From: Paraspadella gotoi
Taxonomy: Eukaryota; Chaetognatha
NCBI GenBank assembly: GCA_051294375.1
Contig: JBJCIZ010000207.1
Location: 68,731 to 132,730, forward strand
Length of the DNA stretch: 64,000 nt
Reading direction: 5' to 3'
Shown here: piece after piece, positions 45,013 to 54,977 of the stretch
Layout of the letters: every line of letters starts with the position of its first letter
How positions within the stretch are numbered: the first letter of the stretch is position 1
Position numbers and translations under genes: made by a program
Notes under the pieces: model-generated
What the model saw: the letters and a program-made list of their open reading frames with translations, nothing else
What the model was told of the DNA's origin: nothing
Database searches by the model: none

Positions 45013-45065
45013 GGACATGTTTCGGCTTGTTTAGTTCAAGCCTTCATCAGCATATGACATTCAAT
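45013..45065 (-). ncRNA. Hammerhead ribozyme of the PLE
   Basis: On the minus strand CTGATGA (45050-45044) is followed by a 6-bp stem II (GGCTTG/CAAGCC with a seven-base loop), then GAAAC ATGTC with the predicted cut between 45014 and 45013. Stem III is the minimal AC/GT pair. Stem I has two pairs, a two-base bulge and three more pairs. All core bases are present. Known PLE hammerheads have this minimal form and tend to work as dimers. It is transcribed in the same direction as Cdk8. Confidence 0.8.
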
Positions 45066-45217
45066 AATAAATTTTGTGCAAAAGAAGAGTGTGAAGAGAG
45101 AGAGAGGGGTAAAAGTTTTTCCAACAAAGTGGTGAGACAGAATAGTGGTCAGATGTGAGGACAGGTTGAAGGTGAGGGCAGATTGAGTGAGTTGTGAAAA
45201 GAAGTGAAACTTGTTAA

Positions 45218-45241
45218 AGAGAGAGAGAGAGAGAGAGAGAG
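45218..45241. repeat. (GA)n tract in the PLE terminal region
   Basis: A short GA microsatellite. The same place in the other PLE-type terminal sequences (22090 and 22330) is also GA/CT-rich. Confidence 0.85.
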
Positions 45242-45537
45242 AAAAAAATAAAACAACAGAGATAAATAAATAATAAAGATACATTTTTTGCAATGTACAA
45301 CAAAGATAAAGAAGTTTGAAAAAACTAACATTGGTGAAATTTAACATTTAACTAGTGAATAAATAAGTAATTAGCTAAGGGATAGTTAAGTGAAAATGAA
45401 ATATGAAAGAAAGTAGTTTTTAGTTTTAGTTGATAATTAGGAGATTAAGAAAGTGAAATTCAAGGGAAAGAAAGAGCTCAAAATGAGCTGGCCCCCCTTG
45501 TTTTATGCAAATGAAGGACAAGGACGATGAAGACGGG

Positions 45538-46466
45538 TCATTGGCGTGTCAGTGGCTGAGAGGAGAGTACGACCGAACTGATGAATGCCGGATTGGGAAG
45601 CGATCCTTGCGGAAAGATCCCCAGGGCTACTCTGTCTCTTTGGCCTGATACGCCTGCCGGCTGCCCTCTTCTCGCCTGCTGACGAGGTGGGCGGTTGTCC
45701 GTTCTTGCCACTTTTGTGACAGGAGTGACGGACTCCTCTCCCTCCTCCTGAAGCCGTCGTTTTGGGCGACGCTCAGTCCGCAGAGGGAGGGGCTGAGTTG
45801 CTGCATTTGAGGGGAGAGGCATCGTTTGCCCATTGCCTGCGCAAGGGTCTTTGCCTGTCTCGTTGAGTGGAGATAGGGGATTCATTGTGCGGCGTGGTGG
45901 CGGCGGGGCCTCCACCACGCTTTGATAAGCAAATCATAGCTTGGAGGGAGATCGAATCGTCCTTCATCACGGTTCAAAGAGGGCTCGAGGGCTTTGATGT
46001 AAATTGCCTCTCAAATACCTCTTGAGAACCAGTTTGGGTCATGGGACAGCACGAGACAGTCTGATTCCCTGAACAGATGGCCTGTGTCTGCCGAATGTTC
46101 AGCAATTGCGGACAAATAGTGACCTCGGGCGTCACGGTAAGGTTTTTTGTGATGTTGGAATCGATCTGTCAGAGACTTTCCTGTCTCTCCCACGTATGCT
46201 GCTGCACAGGATTGGTTGCCCACCCCTGCACAGGCCGCCCAGTAGACGGCTCCTGATGTTTTCGGTCTGGGGATTTTATCTTTTGGTTTCACCAATTGCT
46301 CACGTAGGGAGCCGCGGGCCGTCACTGAAGTGGAGATCCCCTTGCTAGCCACCAGTGCTTCAGTGATCCCCTGATGGTAGGGGAGGGACAAGTGCCACGT
46401 TCCTTGGGCGCTTCTGCTTATCTTCCACTTGCGCTGTGGTGGGCGCGGTCGGCTCTTCAGCAGCAA
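45538..46466 (-). pseudogene. PLE GIY-YIG endonuclease and C-terminal tail
   Basis: The frame 46466-46011 contains AVYWAACAG and AAAYVGETGKSLTDRFQHHK, the GIY-YIG pattern in its PLE form with the YVGET-R box. It then has a His-rich stretch before NWFSRGI. After a stop it continues in the same sense with EAIYIKALEPSLNRDEG and FDLPPSYD, the usual end of PLE endonucleases. A Pro/Arg-rich tail (45918-45538) follows. The enzyme nicks target DNA to prime reverse transcription. The stop after SRGI and the frame changes show it is inactive. Confidence 0.88.
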
Positions 46467-46559
46467 GCTCCCGTTCTGCCTCCTGGGGGGTGGAGGTAGA
46501 ACCTGCGTCAGCGGTTACTTGGACAGCCCCTGGTTGGCCACTGTCCTCAGCCAGGCGCG

Positions 46560-47457
46560 GCCGATACCTAGCCTTCTCGAAGGCCCCAATGGGTAGCCAT
46601 TGATCGCCAAGGCTCTTTTGATGTGCTCAAGCTCGGCGGCCTGAAGCTCGGGGGTCGACGGAATCAGTGCAGCTCTCCTGTAAGGGATCTGACCGTGGCG
46701 AGCTTGTGAGACAAGGGAGCATGTGAGATGAAGGGAATGTATTGGTCCGTGTGGGTCGGTTTGCGATATACATCGAGCATTGGAATTGACCCATTCACCT
46801 CCCTCTCACATGTCCACTTGATCCGCACATGGATGTTGTTCAGGTGGTTTAGTAGATCCTCAATGAGTCTTTGCGCACAGCCAGAATGGTATCGTCTGCT
46901 TTCCGATACCAGAAGAGGACTGACTCTGCCCCATGCAACAATCGAAAAGAGGCCAAAGCTTCCACCTCATAGTCCTCCATATAAAAATCTGCCAGAGGAC
47001 TTGACGTTGATTTGCCCATCCCTAAGCCACCAGGCTGGGCATAATATTGTCCATCGAACCTGAAGTACGCCAGTTCCAGGTCGAGCCGCAGCAATTGCCA
47101 TGATATCATCCAATTGGATTGGCGTACGCTCTTCCCGGTCTTCCCTCAAGCGGCGCTCTGCGGAAGCTAACGCCAAGTCTTGGGGAATGTTCGTAAACAT
47201 GCTTTGTAAATCGCACGAGACCAAGAGATGAGTATTGGGCACTTTGTGATGCTGCAACTTTTCTGTCAGATCAAGAGAATTTCTGAGGTGGTGTTGGTTA
47301 CCAACCACCGGAGTGAGTATGCGACCCAACTCCTTCGACATTCCATTGAAAATGGAATTGCGGGCTGAAACGATCGGGCGTAATGGTAAATCGGGCTTAT
47401 GTACCTTCGGCTGACCGAAGAACAAAGGAGGCTGCGTTGAGTCAGGATTGACTCTGT
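46560..47457 (-). pseudogene. PLE reverse transcriptase core, truncated
   Basis: The frame from 47425 has GQPKVHKPDLPLRPIVSA, the hallmark of PLE RTs. It continues with LLVSCDLQSMFTNIPQDLAL, which carries the first catalytic Asp. After a frameshift near 47030, GLGMGKSTSSPLADFYMEDY and FWYRKADDTILAV follow. The last replaces the usual WYRYVDD box, although both aspartates remain. PLE RTs are related to telomerase. Fingers and everything upstream are missing at the truncation point 47490. Confidence 0.9.
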
Positions 47458-47490
47458 GAAATACTGACGGGGAGCAGTATTCACGTATTC

Positions 47491-47502
47491 GTTTAACTCC
47501 TA
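47491..47502. repeat. Right target-site duplication of the PLE
   Basis: Second copy of GTTTAACTCCTA. Directly beyond it the gag zinc knuckle resumes. Confidence 0.9.
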
Positions 47503-47890
47503 ATCATTTAGCAATTAGATGTAGATCTAGTGTACCATGTAATCAGTGCAGGGGAAATCATCATCCCATGCTGCACGGCGCGGCGCCGGTGCCCCGACAG
47601 ATCCCGGTTAATCAGGTGGCACAATATCAGCCACAACTGGTTTATGTTCAAACTCCTGCTCCCGCTCATGCTACACCTACCTTTTTTCAATCCGCTCCCT
47701 CCTCCTATGCTGTTTTTTCTCCTCCCCAGCCCCTTCAGAACCCTGGGACGGCAGGGAGGACTGGCGGATTCAGATCAAACGAGACCAATGACGACGGTTC
47801 CCATGCCCCCGGCAGCAGCAGCGACACCAGCAGCGATGCCCACTCCGCAAGCGGGAACAATCAACAGTTGACTAGCAGTTGCGTCCGCTC
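47503..47890 (+). pseudogene. BEL/Pao gag C-terminus, right of the PLE
   Basis: The first codons complete the second Cys/His knuckle begun at 44943 (HLAIRC, then VPCNQCRGNHHPML). A Pro/Gln/Ala-rich tail follows. No other feature is recognised. The continuity in sense across the insertion is the main evidence. Confidence 0.8.
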
Positions 47891-48165
47891 CTGGCAAGGC
47901 GACCTTTCGTCCTGTCGTGCCAGTCGTCGTCGAGATGAACGGACGCAAACCCACGACTTATGCAATGATTGATAGTGGCTGTAATTGCTGCGTATTGAAA
48001 GAAAACATTGCCAACGATCTAAGTATAACTTGCAATGATGTAAAAATGAGAATTCGAACTTTAGATAGTGATGTTATTGTAGACAAGAAAGTTGCTGATT
48101 TTAATATTGAACCACTTAATGGAAATTTTTCTCTATCAGGAAAGCGATTGTGGGATGTTTACTGA
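47891..48165 (+). pseudogene. BEL/Pao aspartic protease
   Basis: VVVEMNGRKPTTYAMIDSGC is a retroelement aspartic protease start, with DSG in place of DTG, as is common in BEL/Pao. LKENIANDL and RTLDSDVIVDKKVADFNIEP follow as the flap and second half. The frame runs for 82 codons from 47917. It would process the polyprotein. Confidence 0.75.
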
Positions 48166-48935
48166 CTTTGGAGGACGACCTCCCCCCGTGCGATGAAGAT
48201 GTGGTCGACAAGCCTCATCTCAAGGGGGTAACGTTCCCCAACCTCCCTGACAAGGAGGTCGGCGTGCTCCTCCCGGCAAACTACGCCTACACTTGGATTG
48301 ATGGAGAGGTTCGACGAGGTTCGCGAGACCAGCCGGTAGCCATCAATACGATGTTCGGCTGGACTTTGATCGGACCCAGAGATGGGAAAAGCGGCGATGA
48401 CGTGGATTGCGCACGCATGACCGTCAAGTTTGTTGAAGATTTACTAATTGTACATAAATATATCGTTGACTTACTCGACGACTTTCATTTAGTACAGTCG
48501 ATGCAAAAGATGGTGAAAGATTATCGGTTTTGCGACTTCCGTAAAACAAAAAACAGTGAAATGTTGCGAGTCTCAAACAATAAGCCCAACAACTTTGTCG
48601 ACAACCGTGGCGCCAACCGACAACAGATCCTTTCTCGAAAACCAAAACCCTTGCTCAGCTCCTTCCTTCCCCCTCGATGCCGGAGCTCATTCCGGCGGGG
48701 GAGAACCATTTTCAGCAAAGACGAGAACCAACCCACGATCTTTGAAAGAGAGGAGGCGCCCAAGTCCGCGCCCCCGCCGACTTACGGCGAGCCAGACGCG
48801 GCCTGGCGCTCGTCAGAAAGAACATTGAAGCTGATTCTGTCGCGACATCGCAGCCAAAGACCGGAAATTGTCCATGGACGCTGTTGTATTATAGACTCAT
48901 TTTTAAAATTTTATCCATTTGTTTTTATCTATTAG
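48150..48935 (+). pseudogene. BEL/Pao pol remnant (between protease and RT)
   Basis: The first 100 codons, with LKGVTFPNLPDKEVGVLLPA and PVAINTMFGWTLIGP, match the conserved BEL/Pao segment that links protease to reverse transcriptase. After about 48450 similarity to pol ends and unrelated low-identity sequence follows to the stop at 48935. RT, RNase H and integrase are deleted. The joined tail near 48780-48890 may be the old C-terminus of pol. Confidence 0.75.
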
Positions 48936-49459
48936 CTTGGAGTATCCTTCTTGAAACGTTCGATTTTATCATTTAAAGATTAGTTCCCCTTTTTTTATTG
49001 TTTGCTCAACTGGTCGTTCTCTACTAAGAAATTTGACGCGTACGCTCAAAAGAAAATTTTATTTCGACAATCTCGTGACATGGTTAAAATTCATTGTGTA
49101 ACACATTGCAAAAAAAATAATTTATTTACTTTGATATTGTGACATTCAAACGTTAGAAAGATTCAATCACATAACTGTAAAAGAAGGTACAGTTTTTTGA
49201 CAGGCATTGAAAACAATACGGATAAACAATATTTTCTTCCTCTCCCTTTTCTTATTTTTTTTCAGTTATTTCTACACTTTATTTATTTTTTCTTTCTTAT
49301 CTTTGTCTTATTTCTCCCTTTCCACCTATCTTGATTCTTCTCTTCCCCTTTCTTGATTCTTTCTCTTCCTCTTGGGCCATGCTTTACACTGCCCTTCCAG
49401 ATCAGAGCGGTTTTCGTTGGAGTTTTTCCACCGCTCTGATGGAGCGCTGGAGGTGGGGG
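48936..49459. other. BEL/Pao 3' untranslated region
   Basis: Non-coding, T-rich in the middle (49230-49370), ending in a purine-rich tract before the 3' LTR. Confidence 0.6.
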
Positions 49460-49992
49460 TGTAGAGATATGTCCTCCTTTTCCCCCCCCATTTATTTGTT
49501 TGCCTTTTGTTATTACCGTTTCTGCCGATAGATGCCTCTTTTCTTTTCTTTACAAGATTACACTCCTCTTTTCTTTTCTTACCAGATATACTAGGCCCTA
49601 TGTAGATACGTCACCAAACTGCCTTTTACGAGGCTCAGGACCTTCATGTCACGTCACGTTACTCTTTTGATACCGTTTCCAGACAGTCATTGTGGCCATA
49701 GACCACGCTTGGGACTTGTGGATGCGCTTGTGGTCGGACTTTCACTCCGTCATAGACTCGTGGACGGACTTGTGGTCCATACCATTCGACCACACTCGGG
49801 TGACGACAGCCTAGCCAATTACTCCACATCACGGTGAGCCGACGTTTCCGGCGCACGCGCAGCGGCGCCAGACGCGGCCACGCCCACTTCGGGAGGCTTC
49901 AGCGAGGTACGTGGAGGACGACGGTCCTCCGTAGCGGCGCGACGGCGGTCAAGCTGAGGCGGCTACACGGGCACACGGCAAGTGTTCGTACA
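49460..49992 (+). repeat. 3' LTR of the BEL/Pao element
   Basis: 533 bp, matching 41485-42031. A deletion after TATGTAGATACG removes about 17 bases present in the 5' LTR. Confidence 0.93.
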
Positions 49993-49997
49993 TAAGG

Positions 49998-50441
49998 GTT
50001 TAACTGATTAATATTCACAATGATGTTTAAAAATCAATTAATATTAAAATTACTAATAGGACGGGGTAACGATAATAAAATTCTAAAATAGACCGACTTT
50101 TCGTTTCTCTTCGATAATCAAATAATAACCATTGCTTTGTAAAATTACAAATAATTCAAAATTTCAAAATTGAAAAATATTTACAATAAATACTAATAAT
50201 AATGGGATATCAGCTGTCAGAACCACCGCCGAGGATGCTGATGGACGAAGATGGATAAAGATAGGTTCTGGCAGTTGATTAGGTCGAACAGCGGGAATTT
50301 TGTTGTTTTTTGTTGTTGTCGTTGTTATCGTTCTTCTTTTTGTCGTTGCAGCATCTTTCTCAGCACTACAGCGTATGTAGGACGACTGTTGGATTCGTAA
50401 GGCTTGTTGGAGATTTTTTTTGTTGTCGGCCTCAAAAATCT
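49998..50441. other. 3' untranslated part of gypsy family 3
   Basis: Non-coding DNA between the end of pol and the BEL insertion. It includes a TTGTTGTT-rich run (50300-50345). Confidence 0.5.
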
Positions 50442-51775
50442 CTACATTGGCTCAGATCTTTCATTTTCGAGGTTGTTGTTGTGGATTTCGTCTTCTCCTT
50501 TCGTAGATGGAGTCGTCTTGCGTGGAGGGCTGGGAGAATGTGATGCTGGAAGGAAAAAAAGTAAAGGGGACTGGGGTAGGTCGGGGGAAGGTTGGGAAAG
50601 ATTTTGGGTAATTTGGGTAATTTGGGTAGGGGTAGGTGAAGGAGGTGGAGGAGAAGGTGACGTCGCTCTTTGATTATGCGAACGCGTTGTTCTCGTAGTT
50701 GTAGCGGGTTGTCTCGTTCTGATTCCGGGTTTTCGACCTGGAGCTCTCCTCTGACGTGCCTCTGGGGTGCCGACCTCCACATCCTCGTCGCTAACCCATG
50801 CTGGTTTGATTCTAGCAATGTTAATCGTTGCGCGACCGACGCTTGGTATTTCCACAGTCATATTTAATCCATTTTTATGGATTATGCGAAAGGGTCCTTC
50901 GTATGGAGGGACGAGAGGGGGTTGGACGCCTGCCCTTCTGACGAAGACATACTTTGCGGACTCTAGGTTCGCCGGGAGGTGCACTGCCGGCTGTCGGTGG
51001 GCTGATGTTTCTGTTGGCTGAAGACTTCTAAACGAAGTTTCAATTACCTTTTTTCTTCGTTGTCGATTTAATTTGTCGTTGTTCGTCTGAGCGTCACCGA
51101 GTATGTCGCCGGGGATGCCGATACCCTCGCCGAATACGAGGTCGGCTGCAGAGGCTCCAATGTCTTCTTTCACAGTGGTTCTGATCGCTAAAACTTGTCG
51201 ACGATGGTGAGCAGATGGGAGATGCCGTTGGACTTGGGCATCTTCACCAGGTCGAGGTTAAGGTGTTGGAATCGGCGAGCTGGTACTTCGAAATTGCCTA
51301 TTTCGGGAACTGTATGTTTGTTTATTTTTGCTCGTTGACAACTTATACAGTTACGTGCCCATTGGGAGACGTCTTGCCTCATTCCAGTACACACAAACTT
51401 TGCAGCGACTGCCTTTTGAGAAGCATCAACTCCAGGATGTCCTCGTCCATGTATTATGTCAAATATTTTTCGACGCCAGGCCGTTGGAACAAAAGAACGC
51501 GCGGGACCATTCAAAATATCGACGAGTAGTTCATAGTCTCCGACTTTTATTTTTCTGAAGGAGAGGCCGGAGTGGGCGTCCTCTGCGATCCTCTGAAACT
51601 CTGGGTTGAGGGTTTGTTCCTTGGCAAGTTGCTCAATGTCCACTTCGAAGTTTGTTAGTGACGCTATGACAGCGTTGACGTCTTCAAGTTTATCAGATTT
51701 GATTGGTCGATCAAGTTTCTCGCCGCTTGGCGTCGACGTTGACGCTGGTGATAACGCTGGCTTTGGTGCTGGCAC
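50442..51775 (-). pseudogene. Integrase of gypsy family 3
   Basis: The frame 51775-51188 has HGRGHPGVDASQKAVAAKFV and NCISCQRAKI, the HHCC zinc-binding domain. FQHLNLDLVKMPKSNGISHL follows with the first Asp of the catalytic core, but the frame then stops. The frame 51173-50442 contains a core remnant (SAADLVFGEGIGIPGDIL) and the C-terminal domain with PPYEGPFRIIHKNGLNMTVE. It ends in a long Pro/Ser/Thr tail. Most of the catalytic core between the two frames is missing: only about 15 bases separate them, so the DDE triad cannot be complete. Confidence 0.85.
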
Positions 51776-51980
51776 TGACGTTGACGCTGAAATTGACGCT
51801 GCGATTGGAGCTTGTTTTTGCGTGATGACAGAGATTGATTCTGCTGTCGATGTTGACGCTTTAGTCTCCTCTTTTTTGTCGCCTTTTGTAATTGACGTTG
51901 TCGACGCGGCGTTAGAACGAGAGAGGGCGTCGGCAACGACATTTGCCTTGCCCTTGAGATATCCTACATCCGTTGTAAAT

Positions 51981-53329
51981 TCAGCGATTGCTGATAGTTG
52001 GTACGATTGTAGTCTGGGGCTCAGTTTTTTTTCGTATGGCGGAGACTAAACTCTGGTGGTCCGTGTAAAGGGTGAAGGCGCGGCCTTTGACCCAATGGCG
52101 GAAGTGTCTCACTGCCCTAAAGGCGCCGTAAAGCTCTCTATCGAACGGTGGCCAGAGCTTTTCTTGGCAAGTTTCGCGGAGAAGAAGTCTAGGGGCTCCC
52201 AGCCCTTCGGTCCTCGCTGCTCCAGAACGGCGCCGACGGCGTGGTCTGAAGCATCCGTTGTGATGCACAGTTGTGCTCCAGTACGAGGATGATGGAGAAG
52301 GGCTGCGGAGATTAATCTCTCCTTGATGCCTCAAACGCGTTTTCGCAGTCTGTCGTCCAGTTCAAGGCTTTCGGCTTTCCACTTAGAGCTTCATATAGTG
52401 GTGCGCAGCGGTGAGCGACTCTTGGGATGAAACAACGATAGTAGTTAATCATCCCAAGAAATCGTTGAAGCTCTTTGATCGACGTTGGTCTCGTGGTTTC
52501 TTGGAGAGTTTTTACTCTCTGGAAGAGGTCGTACTCCGTTTCGATCGACAAGAAAACCGAGAAACTCAAGCGAGTCTTGGCCCAGTAGACATTTTTTGGT
52601 GTTAACCACCAGTCCGTTCTCGTCGGGAGCCTTGAAGACTCTTTCCAGGTCTTGGAGATGTTCCTCGGGCGTTGGCGATGGCATGAGGATGTCGTCCAAG
52701 TAGATGAAGGTATGTCTCCTAATATCTCCTAATGTCTCCTAATGTCTCCTAATATGTGATCCATCAGCCGCTGAAAGTCCTGTCCGGCGTTTTTAAGGCC
52801 GAACGGACAGCGGGGGAACACATAGGCCGAAGGTCGTTATCACGGCCGTCTTCTTTACATCCTCTGGATTCATCGGGATTTGGTGGTAACCTTTGAGCAA
52901 GTCTATTTTCGAAAAAATAGTCTTGCCCTCCATTTGCGAATTGAAATCCAAGAGGAGCTTAACTGGATATCTGTCGTCGATGGTCTGGGCGTTGAGACAG
53001 CAATAGTCGCTGCAGCAACGCCACCCTCCATCCGGTTTCGAGACGACGTGGAGCGGGGACGACCACTCCGATTTTCCATGCTTCGCGATCCCGAGGGAGA
53101 CCATTTTCTCCAGTTCTCTTTTGGCCATGGCCAGCTTTTCCGGGTCGAGGCGACGCGCTAGTGACTGGCACGGGCGCCCTTCCGTCGGTATAGAATGGGT
53201 GACGCCGTGGCGTGGCTCCATTTCAAAAGTGGGCGTCGAAAATGAGGGGAAGGACTCCAATAGCTTATAGTACTTCTCGCCTTTTCTATCTACGAAGTTG
53301 ACGTGTGCAGCAGTCTCCTTTGAAGTCAA
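51981..53329 (-). pseudogene. Reverse transcriptase and RNase H of gypsy family 3
   Basis: The frame 53329-52793 carries LEKMVSLGIAKHGKSEWSSP, HVVSKPDGGWRCCSDYCCLN and FSKIDLLKGYHQIPMNPEDV, the fingers and palm of a Ty3/gypsy RT. The YLDDILMPSPTPEEH box is at about 52705-52660. ELQRFLGMINYYRCFIPRVA (connection) follows at 52485. RNase H appears as KLWPPFDRELYGAFRAVRHF and FTLYTDHQSL near 52160-52040. A 10-bp tandem repeat (52711-52754) interrupts the frame just before the active site. Confidence 0.88.
52711..52754. repeat. 10-bp tandem repeat inside the RT gene
   Basis: Four near-perfect copies of AATGTCTCCT, three more than the coding sequence appears to need. On the minus strand the extra units bring in a TAG stop. 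Confidence 0.8.
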
Positions 53330-53350
53330 CGCCGCGATTGTCGAGTAGTT

Positions 53351-53812
53351 TCAAAGGTCAATGAGAAGTCCATCTCGATGGTTAGGTGCTAAGTAATTCT
53401 CTGCTAAAAAATCGGCACTGAGAATATTCTGCTTGACGTCTGCAACGACAAAACTATGTATTTTCGATTGCCAAGTTGAACTGTTCTTTCCACCGTCCCG
53501 TAGCAGTTGATGGACTAGCCGTTGGCTGCCTGAAGTTTTAGCTGCGAATCTGGGCCGCGGCTGCGCTGCTGCGACGTCGATGGCACAATCAACAAAGCGC
53601 CTCCATCGATGAGCCACTTCGTCCGATCCCCGGCGTCCCTGATGAAAATTAGGTCGTTCGACGCAGGTGAACGTGTTGACTCGTGGGGGACGGCGTTCAC
53701 CTGCGTCGTCCCCCTTTGGCGTTTCCCTCTTTCCTCTTTTGCATTTTGTCGAAACGGGCGCATCCCGGCTCGCAGGACCAGGCCTCGCTTCCGAATTTAA
53801 TGTGCTTAGCAC
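53351..53812 (-). pseudogene. Protease region of gypsy family 3
   Basis: One frame reads LIFIRDAGDRTKWLIDGGAL and the next block ...KIHSFVVADVKQNILSADFL, which is the ILGADFL-type end of a retropepsin domain. The active site is IDGGA instead of the usual DTGA, and the two halves are in different frames. A basic segment (KCKRGKRETPKGD) upstream may be the end of nucleocapsid. The region is inactive. Confidence 0.7.
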
Positions 53813-53899
53813 AGAGTAGTGAGTTTGGCCTTGGTTTTTCCTTTGGTCGGGGCGTTAGGGCGTCATTTGTTGTTTTTTTTCTGAGATCGTCGATAGTAA

Positions 53900-54524
53900 G
53901 AGTTTTCGTTTTTTTGACTAATTGAGCGAGAATTTTTGAATGTTTGGCGCCGTCGATGTCGAGGTTGTCGAGGAGGGTGGCTGCCTGCTGGCGCCGGGTT
54001 AGGCCGTACTCCTTGCGTAGGTAGCGGATAAATTGGTCCCATGCCTCCTCGGTCGCGTCGCCGAACAGAAATTGATTGATGTTGGGATCAACGTCGATGG
54101 CGATCTTCGACGATGTGCAAATTTGTTTTTAGGAGCGGTGACGCCAGCGCGCGTGTAGGCGGCCTCCACCCTCCTAATCCAGATCTCGATATTGTCCTTG
54201 TCGAAGTCGGGTAGGTCCGGCTTTCTATTCGACGCCCGCTCGAGAGCACGCGTGGCGGCGGCGAGAGCGGCGCGGAGTTCAGCGTTCTCGTCCTGTAAGT
54301 CCCTGTCGGTGGCGCCGGCCATTGCCATGGCGGCGTCCTCGAAGTTTCGGAGGTTGGTAGGTTGATTGGTCGCCGGATAATCGAATGAAGGCGTGGCGTC
54401 GGCATATACAGGAGACGTGGAACGGGAGAGTTGACCCCTGCCGAATCCACCCAGAACTCGCGGCGTCGTCGGCGTCGCGCTGTGCTGAGCGGAGTCTAGA
54501 GCGAAGATCTGACCCGCTCATCAA
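53900..54524 (-). pseudogene. Gag of gypsy family 3
   Basis: The frame 54328-53999 starts with a short coiled coil, then KPDLPDFDKDNIEIWIRRVE and AAYTRAGVTAPKNKF, which matches the start of the gag core in Mag-like gypsy elements (L-P-x-F...W...E..F). A frameshift near 54110 disrupts it; the rest of the core lies in the sequence to about 53940. The N-terminal frame 54524-54279 is of low confidence. Confidence 0.7.
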
Positions 54525-54681
54525 GCTGTCGTTTTCTCCGTCGAGTTGCCGGGGAGATATTGAAAGGGAAAGAGGAATACCGTGAGCGAATTGGGTCTCA
54601 GCTTAATTCCAATTACCTCACCCAATCTTACCTCAGAGAAGGTGTTATTTCACTTGTTCTCCCCTTGTGAAGGCCGATAGA

Positions 54682-54700
54682 GTTCATCGCGGTCTCACCA
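54682..54700 (-). other. Primer-binding site of gypsy family 3
   Basis: The minus strand reads TGGTGAGACCGCGATGAAC, two bases after the end of the 5' LTR. A TGG start and this position fit a tRNA primer site. The tRNA is not identified. Confidence 0.65.
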
Positions 54701-54702
54701 TG

Positions 54703-54977
54703 TGTGGCAAGCTCTCTGAGTCTCACCACAACGTGACGATGGGATCTTGGCAACTGCAGAGATCATGACTAAGACGTTGGCGTTGAGAATATTGTTTCAC
54801 TATGTCGACATTGCAGGGAAATATGTTCTCGTTTTAAGTATTGTTTTACTTAAAGTTTTCACCTCTGACTTTAATGTATTATTTACATTTGTAGATTCAA
54901 GTAAAAAGAGAGTGAAATAAAGAATATTACTTTTATTGTGATCGCGTGAAGATTTAAAAGCCAACTGACTTCAGTCA
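54703..54977 (-). repeat. 5' LTR of gypsy family 3, truncated
   Basis: Closely matches 41048-41318. The remaining 143 bases of the other LTR are not present; a different repeat begins at 54978. Confidence 0.85.

Larger units (their letters stand above)
44966..47490 (-). mobile_element. Penelope-like element, 5'-truncated, GIY-YIG type
   Basis: The minus strand carries a PLE reverse transcriptase core, a GIY-YIG endonuclease and a terminal sequence with a hammerhead ribozyme. A 12-bp target duplication bounds it. It starts inside the RT, so it is truncated at its 5' end. The coding part has frameshifts and the RT active site is mutated, so it is inactive. It lies in the gag of a BEL/Pao element. 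Confidence 0.93.
41485..49992 (+). mobile_element. BEL/Pao LTR retrotransposon, internally deleted, with a nested PLE
   Basis: Two LTRs (41485-42031 and 49460-49992) both begin TGTAGAGATATGTCC and end GTGTTCGTACA. The direct target duplication TAAGG lies at 41480-41484 and 49993-49997. Internal genes are a gag of BEL type, an aspartic protease and a short part of pol. Reverse transcriptase, RNase H and integrase are missing, so the copy needed a helper element. GGAGGTGGGGG before the 3' LTR is the polypurine tract. Modest LTR differences, including a 17-base deletion, indicate a fairly old insertion. Confidence 0.92.
41048..54977 (-). mobile_element. Ty3/gypsy LTR retrotransposon, family 3, host of a nested insertion
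   Basis: The 3' LTR is at 41048-41461, a purine-rich tract on the minus strand at 41474-41462, pol and gag at 50442-54524, a primer-binding site at 54700, and a truncated 5' LTR at 54703-54977. The element is split after 41484 by the BEL/Pao insertion. The five bases TAAGG on both sides of the insertion show that 41484 and 49998 were once adjacent. Order gag, PR, RT, RNase H, integrase is Ty3/gypsy. Frames are broken. Confidence 0.85.
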
